Of a DNA stretch of 64,000 bases, positions 54,252-63,673 are shown in pieces. The notes under the pieces are model-generated. The model ran no database searches and was not told the origin of the DNA. It worked only from the letters and a program-made list of their open reading frames with translations. Every line of letters starts with the position of its first letter. The stretch's first letter is position 1. The position numbers were made by a program, and so were the translations under genes. Where the stretch lies: assembly GCF_030162935.1 (NCBI RefSeq), contig NZ_JASAUZ010000045.1, positions 1 through 64,000 of the forward strand, in the 5' to 3' direction. The stretch is from Comamonas halotolerans (GTDB lineage Bacteria; Pseudomonadota; Gammaproteobacteria; Burkholderiales; Burkholderiaceae_C).

Positions 54252-54749
54252 ATGAAACGCAATCCAGCCCCATGGAGCAAGCTGCGGCAACACGGTGTGT
54301 ATGCCGTGGAGTGGGCCATTGTGTTCCCGGTTTTTTTCATGCTGATTTATGCATTGATCAGCTATGGCCTGACCTTTCTGGTGCGGGAGTCTATGCAGTT
54401 GGCCGCTGAAGAAGGTGCCAGAGCGGCCTTGCGTTACCAGCAGACACGTGCGGATCGTTTGGAACAGGCACGCGCAGTGGTGCAGCAGAACTTGGCTTGG
54501 TTGCCGCAAAGGTTGACGGCGGAGGGCCTGGTGATGGACGTGGATGTGTGTCGTCTGGGTAGTACACAGGAGTGTGCACCGAATCTGATTTGTGGTTCGG
54601 TTGTGAATAGCCGGTGTTTGGTCAATGTGCAGTTGGAAATTGCCTATGCGCAAGCACCATTGGTTCCCGCGATTCCTGGGTTGGGCTTGCTGTTGCCGGC
54701 AACATTGACCGCTTCCGCCAGTGTATTGGCGGACCCGGGAGGGCTTTGA
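54252..54749 (+). CDS. tadE: Tad minor pseudopilin TadE
   Basis: 165 residues. A basic N terminus, then GVYAVEWAIVFPVFFMLIYALISYGLTFLV, the TadE-like prepilin segment with Gly before the hydrophobic helix and Glu at +5, processed by TadV. ESMQLAAEEGARAALRYQ and a disulfide-capable region (VCRLGSTQECAPNLICGSVVNSRC) follow. Minor pseudopilins initiate or cap the pilus. Confidence 0.88.
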   Translation: MKRNPAPWSKLRQHGVYAVEWAIVFPVFFMLIYALISYGLTFLVRESMQLAAEEGARAALRYQQTRADRLEQARAVVQQNLAWLPQRLTAEGLVMDVDVCRLGSTQECAPNLICGSVVNSRCLVNVQLEIAYAQAPLVPAIPGLGLLLPATLTASASVLADPGGL

Positions 54750-54750
54750 A

Positions 54751-55209
54751 ATGACTCGATCCAAGTATGCGCGTGGTCCATGGCATGCGCAGCAGGGTGC
54801 TGCTGCGGTGGAATTTGCCCTGGTGCTGACGCTGCTGATGCTGATATTTGGTGGTGTTCTGGGTTTTTGGCACATGCTGCAGGCGCAGCAAAGTGTCTCG
54901 CGAGCAACGGGCGATGGTGCGCGCATGTTGCAGCAACTAGCGCAGGGCGAGTTTGAGAATTTCAATTCAAGTGTTGGTTCAGGCCAGGCATCTATTCAGG
55001 CGATGGTGGCGCAGACGGTGCTGCAAAGTTTGAAGGGGGCAGGCTTGCCTGCTTCGGAGAAGGCCCAGGTTCAGGTGATATGGGGTACGCGTCAGGTGTC
55101 ACTGCGGGTCGCATACCCCTACGAATTATTTGGCAGTTTGCTGCCGCGATTAGGGATGCCCAAGCACTTGCAAGCTACATCTGTTGTCAACCTGAGCCCT
55201 TCGCCCTGA
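54751..55209 (+). CDS. tadF: Tad minor pseudopilin TadF/TadE-like
   Basis: 152 residues. The segment QQGAAAVEFALVLTLLMLIFGGVLGFWHML is the TadE-like prepilin motif, with Gly before the helix and Glu at +5. AQQSVSRATGDGARMLQQL follows. It starts one base after the tadE stop, with GGGAGGG upstream. Whether it is the TadE or TadF orthologue is not settled by sequence. Confidence 0.85.
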   Translation: MTRSKYARGPWHAQQGAAAVEFALVLTLLMLIFGGVLGFWHMLQAQQSVSRATGDGARMLQQLAQGEFENFNSSVGSGQASIQAMVAQTVLQSLKGAGLPASEKAQVQVIWGTRQVSLRVAYPYELFGSLLPRLGMPKHLQATSVVNLSPSP

Positions 55210-55219
55210 GGTGAGTCCG

Positions 55220-57388
55220 ATGTGCCAGCCATCCCCCCGATCAAAGCACCAGAAAGGTAGTGTGCTGGTGCAGTTCGCTTTATTGCTTGGTGTGATTGTG
55301 ACCATTTTGGGCGTGATCGATCTAGGCTACCTGTTCTATGCCAAACGTGAATTGCAGCGCAATGCTGACCTGTCTGCGCTGCATGCCGTGCAGTACCTTG
55401 ACTTTTCAGCAACCGGAGATCTGCGAGCCGCACCCTGCGAAAAAGCAGGACTGGAGAGCATCAATGCAAACTGGCCGGACACAGACCCAATCACCGCGAT
55501 GGGCAAGACTGTGACCTGTGGCGAGTGGAACCCAGGTCGCTATACCGGGCCACAGCATTTCAGCGCAAGCTCCAGCGAGGTGAATGCGGCGCGTGTGGTG
55601 TTGCAAGGAAAATCACCTACATTTTTTCCCGGTACATGGAGCCGGGAAATCACTGCCCAGGCCATTGCCAAGCGTGGAGAGCCGCTGGCGGTTTTCTCCG
55701 TGGGCAGCAAGCTGGTTTCTGTAGGTTGCCGGCAGGAGCTGGCGCCTCTGATACAGATTTTGAAAATTGTCGGGGTGGGTGATCCCTGCGTGACCGTGAA
55801 TGGTTATGACGGACTGGCCACGGCCACAGTGTCTGCGAGTGGCCTGTTGCGGGCCCTGGGTCTGCCGCTGGAGGCAGATTTGACGGTGCTGGACATCAAC
55901 AACTTGTTGGTTGCCGAAAAAGTGTCGCTGGGCGCTATTTTGGATGCGGCCGCAACACTTGGCGGTCACAGCGAGTTGCTGGATGTGAATGCCGAATTGT
56001 TGCGGATGCTGGGTCTCAAGCTGGGCATTGATGCGTTGAATCTGGAAGTGCCTCTGGGTTCGGGGGTGAACGGCCCTGGCATCTTTGCTGGCATCCATGC
56101 GCCAGATGCGGCGACGGCATCGGCTTTGGATGTGCAGGTGGGGGTGCTAGACATCATCACGGCAGCAGTCGGTGTGGGAACTACGGGGCGTGGTCTGTCC
56201 ATTCCAGGTCTGTCGGTCAAAATTCCGGGTGTTCTACCCAATCTGCTGCAAGTCAAGGCCGGTCTCATCGAGCCGCCATCAATTGCGATTGGCGGCGTGG
56301 GCGCAAAGGCTTACAACGCGCAGATTCGTCTCTACATTGATGTAGACACCGGTGGTGGCGTTCTGGGAGGGCTGCTGCAGTTACTGGGTACAAAGATCAA
56401 GCTTCCCATCTTTGTCGATGTCACGCGCGCCAAAGCAACGCTGACAGAGCTGTCCTGCAAAGTGCCACTCAAAGACAGTACGGCAAAGATTCAAGTGGAT
56501 GCCTCCGTGGCGCAAGCATGCATTGGCAAGGTAGACGGTGATCCGTTTTCTACACGGACACCTATTTGCGAGTCGATCCAGAAGGAAACGCTGATCAGTG
56601 CGCTGGGGCTCATCAAGATCCACAACAAGATCGAGATTGATGCGCTGGAGGACAGTTACCTCTCCCCAGAACTCCTGGCGGGTGAAACCTGGAGCTCTCC
56701 CGGCAATAGTTTGAATCTGGGCACCACTTTGTCGAATCTGGTGAATGAACTGCTGCGCTTGTTGGGCGAGCTGCTGGGAGCACCAACAGATGGCAACTGG
56801 AGTGCTTCTGAAAACGAGGCATCTGCTCAGAAGCTGGCCAATTATTACCTGGGCATTGGCTCGCAAATACACCCCAATGGCGCCATTCCCAAAGACCAGA
56901 GTTTGGGTTTGTTGGGTCCGGCAGGTGCCTACGACGTTGGGCGTTTGCGTGACCGGCTGAAAGCCGATATAGATCGCACTTCGCAGTCGTGCCTTTTACT
57001 GCAGATTCTGTGCTGGCAAAACAACGAGTGGGCTGCATGGGCCAGTGACATCCAGTCTGCCAATATCGCATCGGGAAGGGCCTGCTGGGGGAGCACCCCT
57101 GAGGGCTTTGTGACTGTGGGAGCAGCGGGCAATGCGACCGATGTTTCGCGCTTTAACCAGTGTGTGGCGCGTGAGCTTAAGGAAGCGTTGCTCGAAACAC
57201 CCAATTCCAAGCCCAACTATCTGCAGGTGCTGCTGAGCCCGCTGACCGAGTTGTTGCACAGGCTTTTGGATCCCATTGGCAACTTGCTGGCGGGGCCGCT
57301 GTTGCGTGATCTGCTGGGCATAGAGTTGGGCATTAACGATGTCCACGTGACATCGGTGGGTTGTGGGGGCGGTCAGTTGGTGTACTGA
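55220..57388 (+). CDS. tadG: TadG-like pilus assembly protein
   Basis: 722 residues. N terminus SKHQKGSVLVQFALLLGVIVTILGVIDLGYLFYAKRELQRNADLSALH matches the putative Flp-assembly TadG N-terminal domain, with a hydrophobic prepilin-like helix. The rest is extracellular: many Leu/Gly/Val-rich stretches (LLEVNAELLRMLGLKLGIDALN-like, 210-380) and several Cys that could form disulfides (CRQ, CVTV, CKVP, CIGK, CLLLQILCW, CWGS). No von Willebrand A domain is seen, unlike classic TadG. The ATG at 55220 is preferred over GTG 55211. Last gene of the locus, running convergently into pncC. Confidence 0.82.
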   Translation: MCQPSPRSKHQKGSVLVQFALLLGVIVTILGVIDLGYLFYAKRELQRNADLSALHAVQYLDFSATGDLRAAPCEKAGLESINANWPDTDPITAMGKTVTCGEWNPGRYTGPQHFSASSSEVNAARVVLQGKSPTFFPGTWSREITAQAIAKRGEPLAVFSVGSKLVSVGCRQELAPLIQILKIVGVGDPCVTVNGYDGLATATVSASGLLRALGLPLEADLTVLDINNLLVAEKVSLGAILDAAATLGGHSELLDVNAELLRMLGLKLGIDALNLEVPLGSGVNGPGIFAGIHAPDAATASALDVQVGVLDIITAAVGVGTTGRGLSIPGLSVKIPGVLPNLLQVKAGLIEPPSIAIGGVGAKAYNAQIRLYIDVDTGGGVLGGLLQLLGTKIKLPIFVDVTRAKATLTELSCKVPLKDSTAKIQVDASVAQACIGKVDGDPFSTRTPICESIQKETLISALGLIKIHNKIEIDALEDSYLSPELLAGETWSSPGNSLNLGTTLSNLVNELLRLLGELLGAPTDGNWSASENEASAQKLANYYLGIGSQIHPNGAIPKDQSLGLLGPAGAYDVGRLRDRLKADIDRTSQSCLLLQILCWQNNEWAAWASDIQSANIASGRACWGSTPEGFVTVGAAGNATDVSRFNQCVARELKEALLETPNSKPNYLQVLLSPLTELLHRLLDPIGNLLAGPLLRDLLGIELGINDVHVTSVGCGGGQLVY

Positions 57389-57422
57389 GCGTGCCCACTA
57401 CATCAGTGCTGGATAGGAGCGG

Positions 57423-57914
57423 TCAACCAATCAGTTGCAGCAAGCCTTGCAGTGCATGGTGGCTGGTCTGGGCGCGAACAGCTGCTCTATCGCCTTCCCA
57501 TTGAATACAGGCGGTGTGAACAGTGTTGCCGATTGCCCAGCCAAACCACACGGTGCCTACTGGTTTCTCAAGGCTGCCACCACCGGGGCCTGCAATGCCA
57601 GTGACTGCCAGTGCAACATGGGCGTTGGAGCGCGACAACGCTCCGGCGGCCATAGCGGCTGCGACCTCCTGGCTTACCGCGCCATGCTGTGCGATCAACG
57701 CTGCAGGCACCCCCAGCATGTCTGTTTTGGCGGCGTTCGAATAGGTCACAAAGCCACGCTCAAACCATTCGCTGGAGCCTGCGAGATCCGTACAGGCGGC
57801 GGCAATCATGCCCCCGGTGCAACTCTCGGCGCTTGCCATCATCCAGCCGCGTGCACGCAAGAGGTCTGCGAGTTGCTGTACTAAGGGGGCCAAAGGAGGG
57901 AATGGCTGGGGCAT
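57423..57914 (-). CDS. pncC: Nicotinamide-nucleotide amidase PncC (CinA C-terminal domain)
   Basis: 163-residue stand-alone CinA domain converting nicotinamide mononucleotide to nicotinate mononucleotide in pyridine-nucleotide recycling. The family signature is ASAESCTGGMIAAACTDLAGSSEWFERGFVTYSNAAKTDMLGV with catalytic Ser and Lys, and ALAVTGIAGPGGGSLEKPVGTVWFG. AAGGTAG lies upstream of the ATG. It closes the thiL-pgpA cluster, from which it is separated here by a DUF4139 gene. Confidence 0.95.
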   Translation of the reverse strand: MPQPFPPLAPLVQQLADLLRARGWMMASAESCTGGMIAAACTDLAGSSEWFERGFVTYSNAAKTDMLGVPAALIAQHGAVSQEVAAAMAAGALSRSNAHVALAVTGIAGPGGGSLEKPVGTVWFGWAIGNTVHTACIQWEGDRAAVRAQTSHHALQGLLQLIG

Positions 57915-57942
57915 GGGCAGCTACCTTGCGCAGTCGGTTGTG

Positions 57943-59508
57943 TCAGCGGCGTTCATGCAACTTCATGTCCTGCGGCCATGAAATCGTGTGGCTGCTGGAG
58001 AATCGCTCGCTCGTTGCCGGAGGTAGCGTTTTCTCCCACAGTACTGTGCCCGGTTGTCCATTCCAGGCGATATCGCTGGGCTGCGGTTTGTAGCTGGATT
58101 CCACGCGGATGTCTTGTTGCTCCGATACCGGCGCAGCATCCAGTACTTGCAGATTGATGGCTGTGCGGTGGTTATTGCGCACTTCCCAGGTCCGGTTTTC
58201 CACGCGTTGCTGGCGTTGTCCGATCAAACCTGTATGTCCACGCAAGGTTTCGGCGGGCAAGGCTCGGACCGAAACGCGCTCATCCTTGCCAAAACCGATG
58301 CCATTCTGGGCGGTGGACTGTGCATCCAAACGGCTGGCACCGGCATAGGCACCGTCGCGGTACAAGCGCATGGGGCCACTGGGCCAGATGCCATCCTCTG
58401 GCAGATCAAAGCTGGCAATGAGATAAGCGGCCGTGTCCAGCGCAGGCGTGGTGCGCACCAGCAGGCGTGCGTTCAACTGCTGCTGGCCCAGGCTGAAGCT
58501 CAGCTGCTCTGCGTTGGAGGGAATGGAAATGCGCTGAGGCAGTGTAAAAGTGGTGGCATGGCTGCCCTCGAAGACGCTGGCATCGAAATCCGGAGCAGAG
58601 GCCGTAGCCATTTCTGCGCCGCGTAACATGCGTGCGACTGGGGCCGCAGGTGCGGGCTTGCGCAACTCTGCGTCGGGGCTGCGGTTGGCAGGTGCGGCTT
58701 CGCTGATGCGCCAGGGGCGAGGCAGTGGGCTGTTCGCAGCGGAGTTGGGCTGACCAGTGGACAGAATCAGTGCCACATCGCGCCAGTCTTCGCCAGTGTT
58801 TTGCGATACCTGGGCAGTCCGTTCCAGTGTCAGTTTTTGCTGCTCCACATTCAATGCGGCGCGGTAGCCAGGCTGCCAACTGGGACCGCGAACCTGGTAG
58901 CTCAAGGCCAGGTTGCCACCTTGTGGCGCAGAGACTGTAATTTGCACGATGCTGGCCTGGGCTGTGGCTCCACCGGTGCGTTCCTGGTCGGCCAACAGCG
59001 GATCCAGTTGAGCCTGTAGTGCTTCCTGCTCCCGGTTGATGGCGTGCTGGCGCTGGGCGACCGACTGTCCGGTGCGGCGTAGTGCGTCCGCAGTGGCAGA
59101 AATTTGCGAGGCACTGGTAGGTTGCTCAAAGCGGTTGAGCCAGGCACCTGCCTGCTCCAGCCCTTGGGCCTCTGCTTGCAGCGCTGCAATCTTGTCTTCC
59201 AGTTCGCGAACACGGCTTTGCTGGCTGTGGGCGCAGCCAGCAATCAATGCACGTGGCTGCTGGCGCACTGCAATCTCGCCGACCGCAATGCGGTCATTGG
59301 TGCGCACTTGCAGGGTCTGGGCATCCAGGCCGGCGGGCAGGCAGGCAAAGGTGGCTTGCTGAGCGCCTGCAGGTATTTGCAGGGTACGTTCAATGGACGC
59401 ACTGCCGGGGTACACCGTCACCTGGGTGATGCGAGATGTCTGGGCATAGGCTGTACCCATGCCGACGGCCAGGACTGCCAGCAAGCGAAGAGATGGAGAC
59501 GTTGGCAT
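57943..59508 (-). CDS. DUF4139 / MuiA-family exported protein
   Basis: 521 residues with a signal peptide ending at AYAQ (about residue 23). The N-terminal DUF4140 part (ITQVTVYPGSASIERTLQIPAGAQQ) is followed by a coiled coil (about 95-175) and the C-terminal DUF4139 domain (LALSYQVRGPSWQPGYRAALN, EDWRDVALILSTGQP, and the end WNGQPGTVLWEKTLPPATSERFS). Related proteins are called mucoidy inhibitor A; the mechanism is unknown. It lies 15 bases after pgpA and 28 before pncC on the same strand, so it is embedded in that operon. Confidence 0.88.
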   Translation of the reverse strand: MPTSPSLRLLAVLAVGMGTAYAQTSRITQVTVYPGSASIERTLQIPAGAQQATFACLPAGLDAQTLQVRTNDRIAVGEIAVRQQPRALIAGCAHSQQSRVRELEDKIAALQAEAQGLEQAGAWLNRFEQPTSASQISATADALRRTGQSVAQRQHAINREQEALQAQLDPLLADQERTGGATAQASIVQITVSAPQGGNLALSYQVRGPSWQPGYRAALNVEQQKLTLERTAQVSQNTGEDWRDVALILSTGQPNSAANSPLPRPWRISEAAPANRSPDAELRKPAPAAPVARMLRGAEMATASAPDFDASVFEGSHATTFTLPQRISIPSNAEQLSFSLGQQQLNARLLVRTTPALDTAAYLIASFDLPEDGIWPSGPMRLYRDGAYAGASRLDAQSTAQNGIGFGKDERVSVRALPAETLRGHTGLIGQRQQRVENRTWEVRNNHRTAINLQVLDAAPVSEQQDIRVESSYKPQPSDIAWNGQPGTVLWEKTLPPATSERFSSSHTISWPQDMKLHERR

Positions 59509-59523
59509 GAAGCAGGGGTGTCC

Positions 59524-60123
59524 TTAGAAAAATAAGTGGCGCCAGAAGGCAATCACCAGCAGCGTACAGAACGCAGCAACCAGATCATCAAACATGATGC
59601 CCCAGCCGCCTCGTGGCCCCAGACCCTTGAACAGTTGATCGGCCCACTTCACAGGCTGAGGTTTGACTGCATCGAAAAAGCGGAACAGTGCAAAGGCGAT
59701 CAGTTGCCCCCAAAAGCCCATGGGCATGGCCAGCCACAGGATGAGCCACATGGCCACCACTTCATCCCAGACGATGTGCCCGGGGTCTGCCACGCGCATA
59801 TGGCGCGCAGTGATGGTGCAGGCCCACCAGCCAACAGGAATGCTGGCTGCAATCAGCCAGCCTATTTGTGAGGGTGTCAGCCAAAGCTGCAGCACCAAGA
59901 ATGCCAGCCATGCCCATAATGTTCCGACAGTACCCGGTGCCACACGACCCAATCCGGAGCCAAAACCCAAGGCAATCATGTGTGCCGGGTGCTGCAGCAT
60001 AAAACCGAGGGTTGGCCGCGTGCGCGAACCCGCGGAAGTGTTTGCTGCGGGCCCGAACGTGGAGCGAGCGGATGCTTCAAATTCGGTGGAGCGCTTGGGC
60101 TCCACGTCGGTAATAGGTTCCAT
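59524..60123 (-). CDS. pgpA: Phosphatidylglycerophosphatase A
   Basis: 199-residue membrane phosphatase producing phosphatidylglycerol from its phosphate. The PgpA core is HMIALGFGSGLGRVAPGTVGTLWAWL (about residues 48-73), DPGHIVWDEVVAMWL with the acidic residues of the active site, and FALFRFFDAVKPQPVKWADQLFKGLGPRGGWGIMFDDLVAA. A 40-residue hydrophilic N-terminal extension precedes it. It follows thiL by 32 bases, the usual order. Confidence 0.95.
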   Translation of the reverse strand: MEPITDVEPKRSTEFEASARSTFGPAANTSAGSRTRPTLGFMLQHPAHMIALGFGSGLGRVAPGTVGTLWAWLAFLVLQLWLTPSQIGWLIAASIPVGWWACTITARHMRVADPGHIVWDEVVAMWLILWLAMPMGFWGQLIAFALFRFFDAVKPQPVKWADQLFKGLGPRGGWGIMFDDLVAAFCTLLVIAFWRHLFF

Positions 60124-60155
60124 GCGCAGATTGTAGAAGTCGTGCTGCCCGTGCT

Positions 60156-61124
60156 TCAGGCGAAGTGGTCAAAAGAAGCGAAGCGCAGTGGAAGCTGCTG
60201 ACCTCCGGGAGCCATGACACGGATGCCGCGCTCGGCTTCAATGCGACCTATACAGGTCACCGGCACACCTGCTTGCTTCGCGGCTTCGCGCACTGCGGTC
60301 TGGGCGCTGTCGGGCGCGGTGAAACACAACTCATAATCGTCACCGCCAGCCAGCGTGCAGGCATCAATGCGGCTGAGGGCGAGTGCAGCCATCATGGAGT
60401 GGCGGCGTGCCTGCATCAGGCCGCGGGTGATGTTGGCATCAATCCGTGCGCCGACACCGCTGGCTTCGAGGATGTGGTTCAAATCGCCCAGCAGTCCATC
60501 ACTGATGTCCAGGCAACTGCTGGCAATACCGCGCAGGGCCATGCCCAGTGCCACGCGGGGTGTTGGTTGTTCGAGGCGTTGGCGGGCCTGCGCCAGCACC
60601 ATGGGGGGCAGCGCGTGCTGGCGTAGCAGAGCGTCCAGCGCAATGCGCGCATCACCCAGACTGCCACTGACCCAGATGTCGTCGCCGACCTGGGCGCCGC
60701 TGCGCAGCAGGGCCTGGCCTGCAGGCACTTCTCCAAAAACGGTGATGCAAATGTTCAATGGGCCTTGCGTGGTATCGCCCCCTACCAACTCGCAATGATG
60801 CTGGTCAGCCAGAGCAAACATGCCTTCGGCAAAAGCCTGACACCAGGTGGCATCCGCTCGAGGCAGTGACAAAGCGAGGGTGAAGGCCAGCGGTTTGGCG
60901 CCGCTGGCAGCCAGATCGCTCAGATTGACCGCCAGTGCTTTGTGGCCGAGAAACTTGGGGTTCACATCCGAAAAAAAGTGGCGCCCTTCGACCAGCATGT
61001 CGGTGGAGACGGCCAGCTGCATGCCGGGTGCAGGTGCCAGCAGTGCGCAATCGTCGCCTACACCCAATGGCGAGCGGCGCGCGTTGCGCTGGAAGAATTT
61101 GCGGATGAGTTCGAATTCGCCCAT
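60156..61124 (-). CDS. thiL: Thiamine-monophosphate kinase
   Basis: 322-residue PurM/AIR-synthase-fold kinase making thiamine diphosphate from thiamine phosphate. Recognisable are MGEFELIRKFF, GVGDDCALLAP, STDMLVEGRHFF, HKALAVNLSDLAASGAKPLAF, GGDTTQGPLNI and DISDGLLGDLNHI. The length matches E. coli ThiL (325). First of the thiL-pgpA-DUF4139-pncC group. No TPP riboswitch is seen upstream. Confidence 0.97.
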   Translation of the reverse strand: MGEFELIRKFFQRNARRSPLGVGDDCALLAPAPGMQLAVSTDMLVEGRHFFSDVNPKFLGHKALAVNLSDLAASGAKPLAFTLALSLPRADATWCQAFAEGMFALADQHHCELVGGDTTQGPLNICITVFGEVPAGQALLRSGAQVGDDIWVSGSLGDARIALDALLRQHALPPMVLAQARQRLEQPTPRVALGMALRGIASSCLDISDGLLGDLNHILEASGVGARIDANITRGLMQARRHSMMAALALSRIDACTLAGGDDYELCFTAPDSAQTAVREAAKQAGVPVTCIGRIEAERGIRVMAPGGQQLPLRFASFDHFA

Positions 61125-61225
61125 GATGAAAAGTGGCCGTTTAGGCAGGAGCAGAGTGCATCTTAGATCGATGGAGTACGGGAAGGATTGTTCTACATGC
61201 TTGAGCAGCTATGTTTTGGGCAAGG

Positions 61226-62350
61226 TTAAACCGCTTGTCCCCGAAAGCGCAGCGATGCCTGTCGTGTGACTTCACCGAGCAATTGCTCCTTGGCCTGCCG
61301 CTCACGCAGCCAGCGTGCATCATTGTGACTGTTCATCACATCGGTGCGAAGCATTTGTAGCGCTGGCGCTGCGCCGTGGCGGGCCGCATGCTGGGTGATC
61401 TGGTCCATGGTCTGCAGAATGTGCTGAGACAAAGGCATGTGTTGGCCACTTCCGGGGTCGACATAGACAGCATCCAGACCAAAACGGCAGGCTTGAAAGC
61501 GGTTGTAGGTATAGACGAGATAGTCGTCTTCCTGGGGAGTGAACGGTTGCGTTTCCAGGAACCATGCTGCAAGCGCCTGCACATAACCGGACAGGGCAGC
61601 AGCGCGTTCAATCGTCAGTGGTGTATCGCAGACACGAATTTCAATGGTGCCGAATTCGGGTTTCGGCCGGATATCCCAATAGAAATCCTTCATGCTTTTG
61701 ACCACGCCAGTGGCGGTCATCTTGTCGAAGTAGGTTTCAAACTCTTTCCATGTCAGCACACAGGGGGCTCGGCCAGACAGCGGGAAGGCAAAAACCGAGT
61801 TCAGACGTGCCGATTCAAACTCAGTGTCTTGGCCTTGCACATACGGGCTGGAGGCCGACAGCGCAATAAAGTGCGGGATGTAGCGGCTCATGCGGTGCAG
61901 CATGAGCAAGCCTGCGTCGGCATCGGGGCAACCAATGTGGATGTGCTGTCCAAAAATGGTGAACTGCTTGGACAGATAACCATACAGCGCCGACAACTCA
62001 TGAAAGCGTGCCTTGTCGTAAATGCGTTGCTGGTGCCACTGCTGAAAGGGGTGGGTACCTCCCCCGACGACCGCGATGTTGAGTTTGTCGGCACTTTTGA
62101 CCAGCGCATTGCGAATGGGGGTGAGCTGGCTCAGCACCTCGGCAGCACTTTTGCAAATGCCGGTGGAGATTTCGATCATGCTGCTGGTCATCTCTGGCAC
62201 CACGCTGCCGGGCAGCGCATGTTTGCCCATCAGGCGCAACATGTCGGTGGCGTAGGGTGCCAGATCGTAGTCATTGGTATTGACCAGCTGCAACTCCAAC
62301 TCGACGCCCAGGGTCAGCGGTTCGGACTGTTGAAAGGCTTCTAAGGGCAT
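61226..62350 (-). CDS. ybdK: Carboxylate-amine ligase, YbdK family (glutamate-cysteine ligase 2)
   Basis: 374 residues of the GCS2 family. Conserved are [13 protein letters not shown] at the N terminus, [36 protein letters not shown] and [21 protein letters not shown]. coli YbdK has weak gamma-glutamylcysteine synthetase activity, and the true substrate is unsettled. The start at 62350 is two bases beyond the stop of the antiporter gene, indicating one transcript. The frame runs open far upstream inside the antiporter gene, but that is a shadow. Confidence 0.93.
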   Translation of the reverse strand: MPLEAFQQSEPLTLGVELELQLVNTNDYDLAPYATDMLRLMGKHALPGSVVPEMTSSMIEISTGICKSAAEVLSQLTPIRNALVKSADKLNIAVVGGGTHPFQQWHQQRIYDKARFHELSALYGYLSKQFTIFGQHIHIGCPDADAGLLMLHRMSRYIPHFIALSASSPYVQGQDTEFESARLNSVFAFPLSGRAPCVLTWKEFETYFDKMTATGVVKSMKDFYWDIRPKPEFGTIEIRVCDTPLTIERAAALSGYVQALAAWFLETQPFTPQEDDYLVYTYNRFQACRFGLDAVYVDPGSGQHMPLSQHILQTMDQITQHAARHGAAPALQMLRTDVMNSHNDARWLRERQAKEQLLGEVTRQASLRFRGQAV

Positions 62351-62352
62351 CT

Positions 62353-63603
62353 TCAGTCTCCGTTTGCAGGTTGTGGGGGTGTGCTGCGATCCACTCGAAG
62401 GGATCCTTCTCCGGCACGTCGCAGTGCAAGGGTAGCCAGGACAGCGCCCAGCAGCTCCAAAAGCAAAATGGCAGGAAGCGCCGTTCCCGTGATGGTTTGC
62501 GCCGCTTCTGGCGCTGCCTGCGCAAACTGCGAGGCAATCAGCAGAGCAACACCCGACATGGGGGTCATGGCGCATGCGACCCAGACGGCTTGACGCCAGC
62601 TGGCCCCCGTGCCGATATTGCCCACGCCTACTCCCACGGCCTTGGCCAGCAGGCGGGCCACAATCAACGCAAGCACGGTGATGGTGACCGCGCCTGACCA
62701 GGAGGCTTGCGCGGCAATGGTGGAGACCAGTACAAACATCAGCATGGTGAGCAGTGATGAGGCAGTACCTAGCTGACGCGGCCAGGCCCAAGGTCGTCGG
62801 TGCAGCTGTTTGAGCAGCATGCCGCCGAGCAATGCAGCCAAGGGGGCTGAGCCACCCAGATGCGCCGCAATCGCAGTGGCGGCGGCAATCAATGCCAGCA
62901 TGAGCAAAGAAGTGTTTTCGCTGGTGGGGCTCATCAGGTGCAGCGCCAGACGCATGGTCAGGCATAGCAAGGCAGCGACGGTGATTGATACGCCCAACAC
63001 CACGAGAACAGGGGTGATGTCGTGCCATAAAGAGGCGCTGGGGCGTGCAAAAATTTCTGCTTTGGCGCTACCCAGAGTCAGCGCGTACAGGGTGGACAGA
63101 GTGGCCAATGCCATGGCACGGTCGGTGACTGGTCCGACAGATCGGGTGTCATTGATGACACGTGCCAGCACGACGGGAGATGAAGCCATGGCAATCAGGG
63201 CCAAAGGCGTTGCTGTGGCAGGTGGAATGTCCAGCCACCGAAGTGTGAAGTACACCGCTATATAGGTCAGAGCCGCTTCAACCAGACTTTGCACCAGCAC
63301 CATGGGGTTGTGCTTAAACCAGCGCAGGGTAATGCGCCCCCCACACTCAAACAGCACCATGGCCACACCCAGCTCAAGCAGGAACAACACTGGCCCTTGC
63401 AGCGGCCAGGTTGTTGCGCTAAAGCCGAACAAGCCCGCCAGTGTGCCGACCACGGCGTAGCCAAGCACCTTGGGCATGCGCAGGTGGCGCTGGAACAAAT
63501 AGCCCACCAAAGCGGCCAATGCCAGCAACAATGACCAGTGCAAGGTGTCAAAGCCCGCTGACGGTTTGAGCCACTGGGTCCAGAAGTGGAGGTCTTCGGT
63601 CAT
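62353..63603 (-). CDS. CPA2-type cation:proton antiporter (KefB-like membrane domain)
   Basis: 416-residue integral membrane protein with about 12 helices of the Na+/H+ exchanger fold. Typical text: [59 protein letters not shown] and [19 protein letters not shown]. It lacks the C-terminal RCK/TrkA-N domains of KefB/KefC, so it would be ungated by nucleotides or glutathione. It is nonetheless coupled to a glutathione-ligase-like gene (ybdK), a suggestive but unproven link. Confidence 0.88.
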   Translation of the reverse strand: MTEDLHFWTQWLKPSAGFDTLHWSLLLALAALVGYLFQRHLRMPKVLGYAVVGTLAGLFGFSATTWPLQGPVLFLLELGVAMVLFECGGRITLRWFKHNPMVLVQSLVEAALTYIAVYFTLRWLDIPPATATPLALIAMASSPVVLARVINDTRSVGPVTDRAMALATLSTLYALTLGSAKAEIFARPSASLWHDITPVLVVLGVSITVAALLCLTMRLALHLMSPTSENTSLLMLALIAAATAIAAHLGGSAPLAALLGGMLLKQLHRRPWAWPRQLGTASSLLTMLMFVLVSTIAAQASWSGAVTITVLALIVARLLAKAVGVGVGNIGTGASWRQAVWVACAMTPMSGVALLIASQFAQAAPEAAQTITGTALPAILLLELLGAVLATLALRRAGEGSLRVDRSTPPQPANGD

Positions 63604-63673
63604 GCCTTCATCCTTATCGGTGTCTCCTTGAGTCAGAGCAGCGCAAGCGCTGCATGCGTACAGTCTGCAACCA

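Noticed and set aside
61125-61225. TPP riboswitch before thiL
   Set aside because: The 100-base gap lacks the conserved TPP core, and thiL is usually not under such control.
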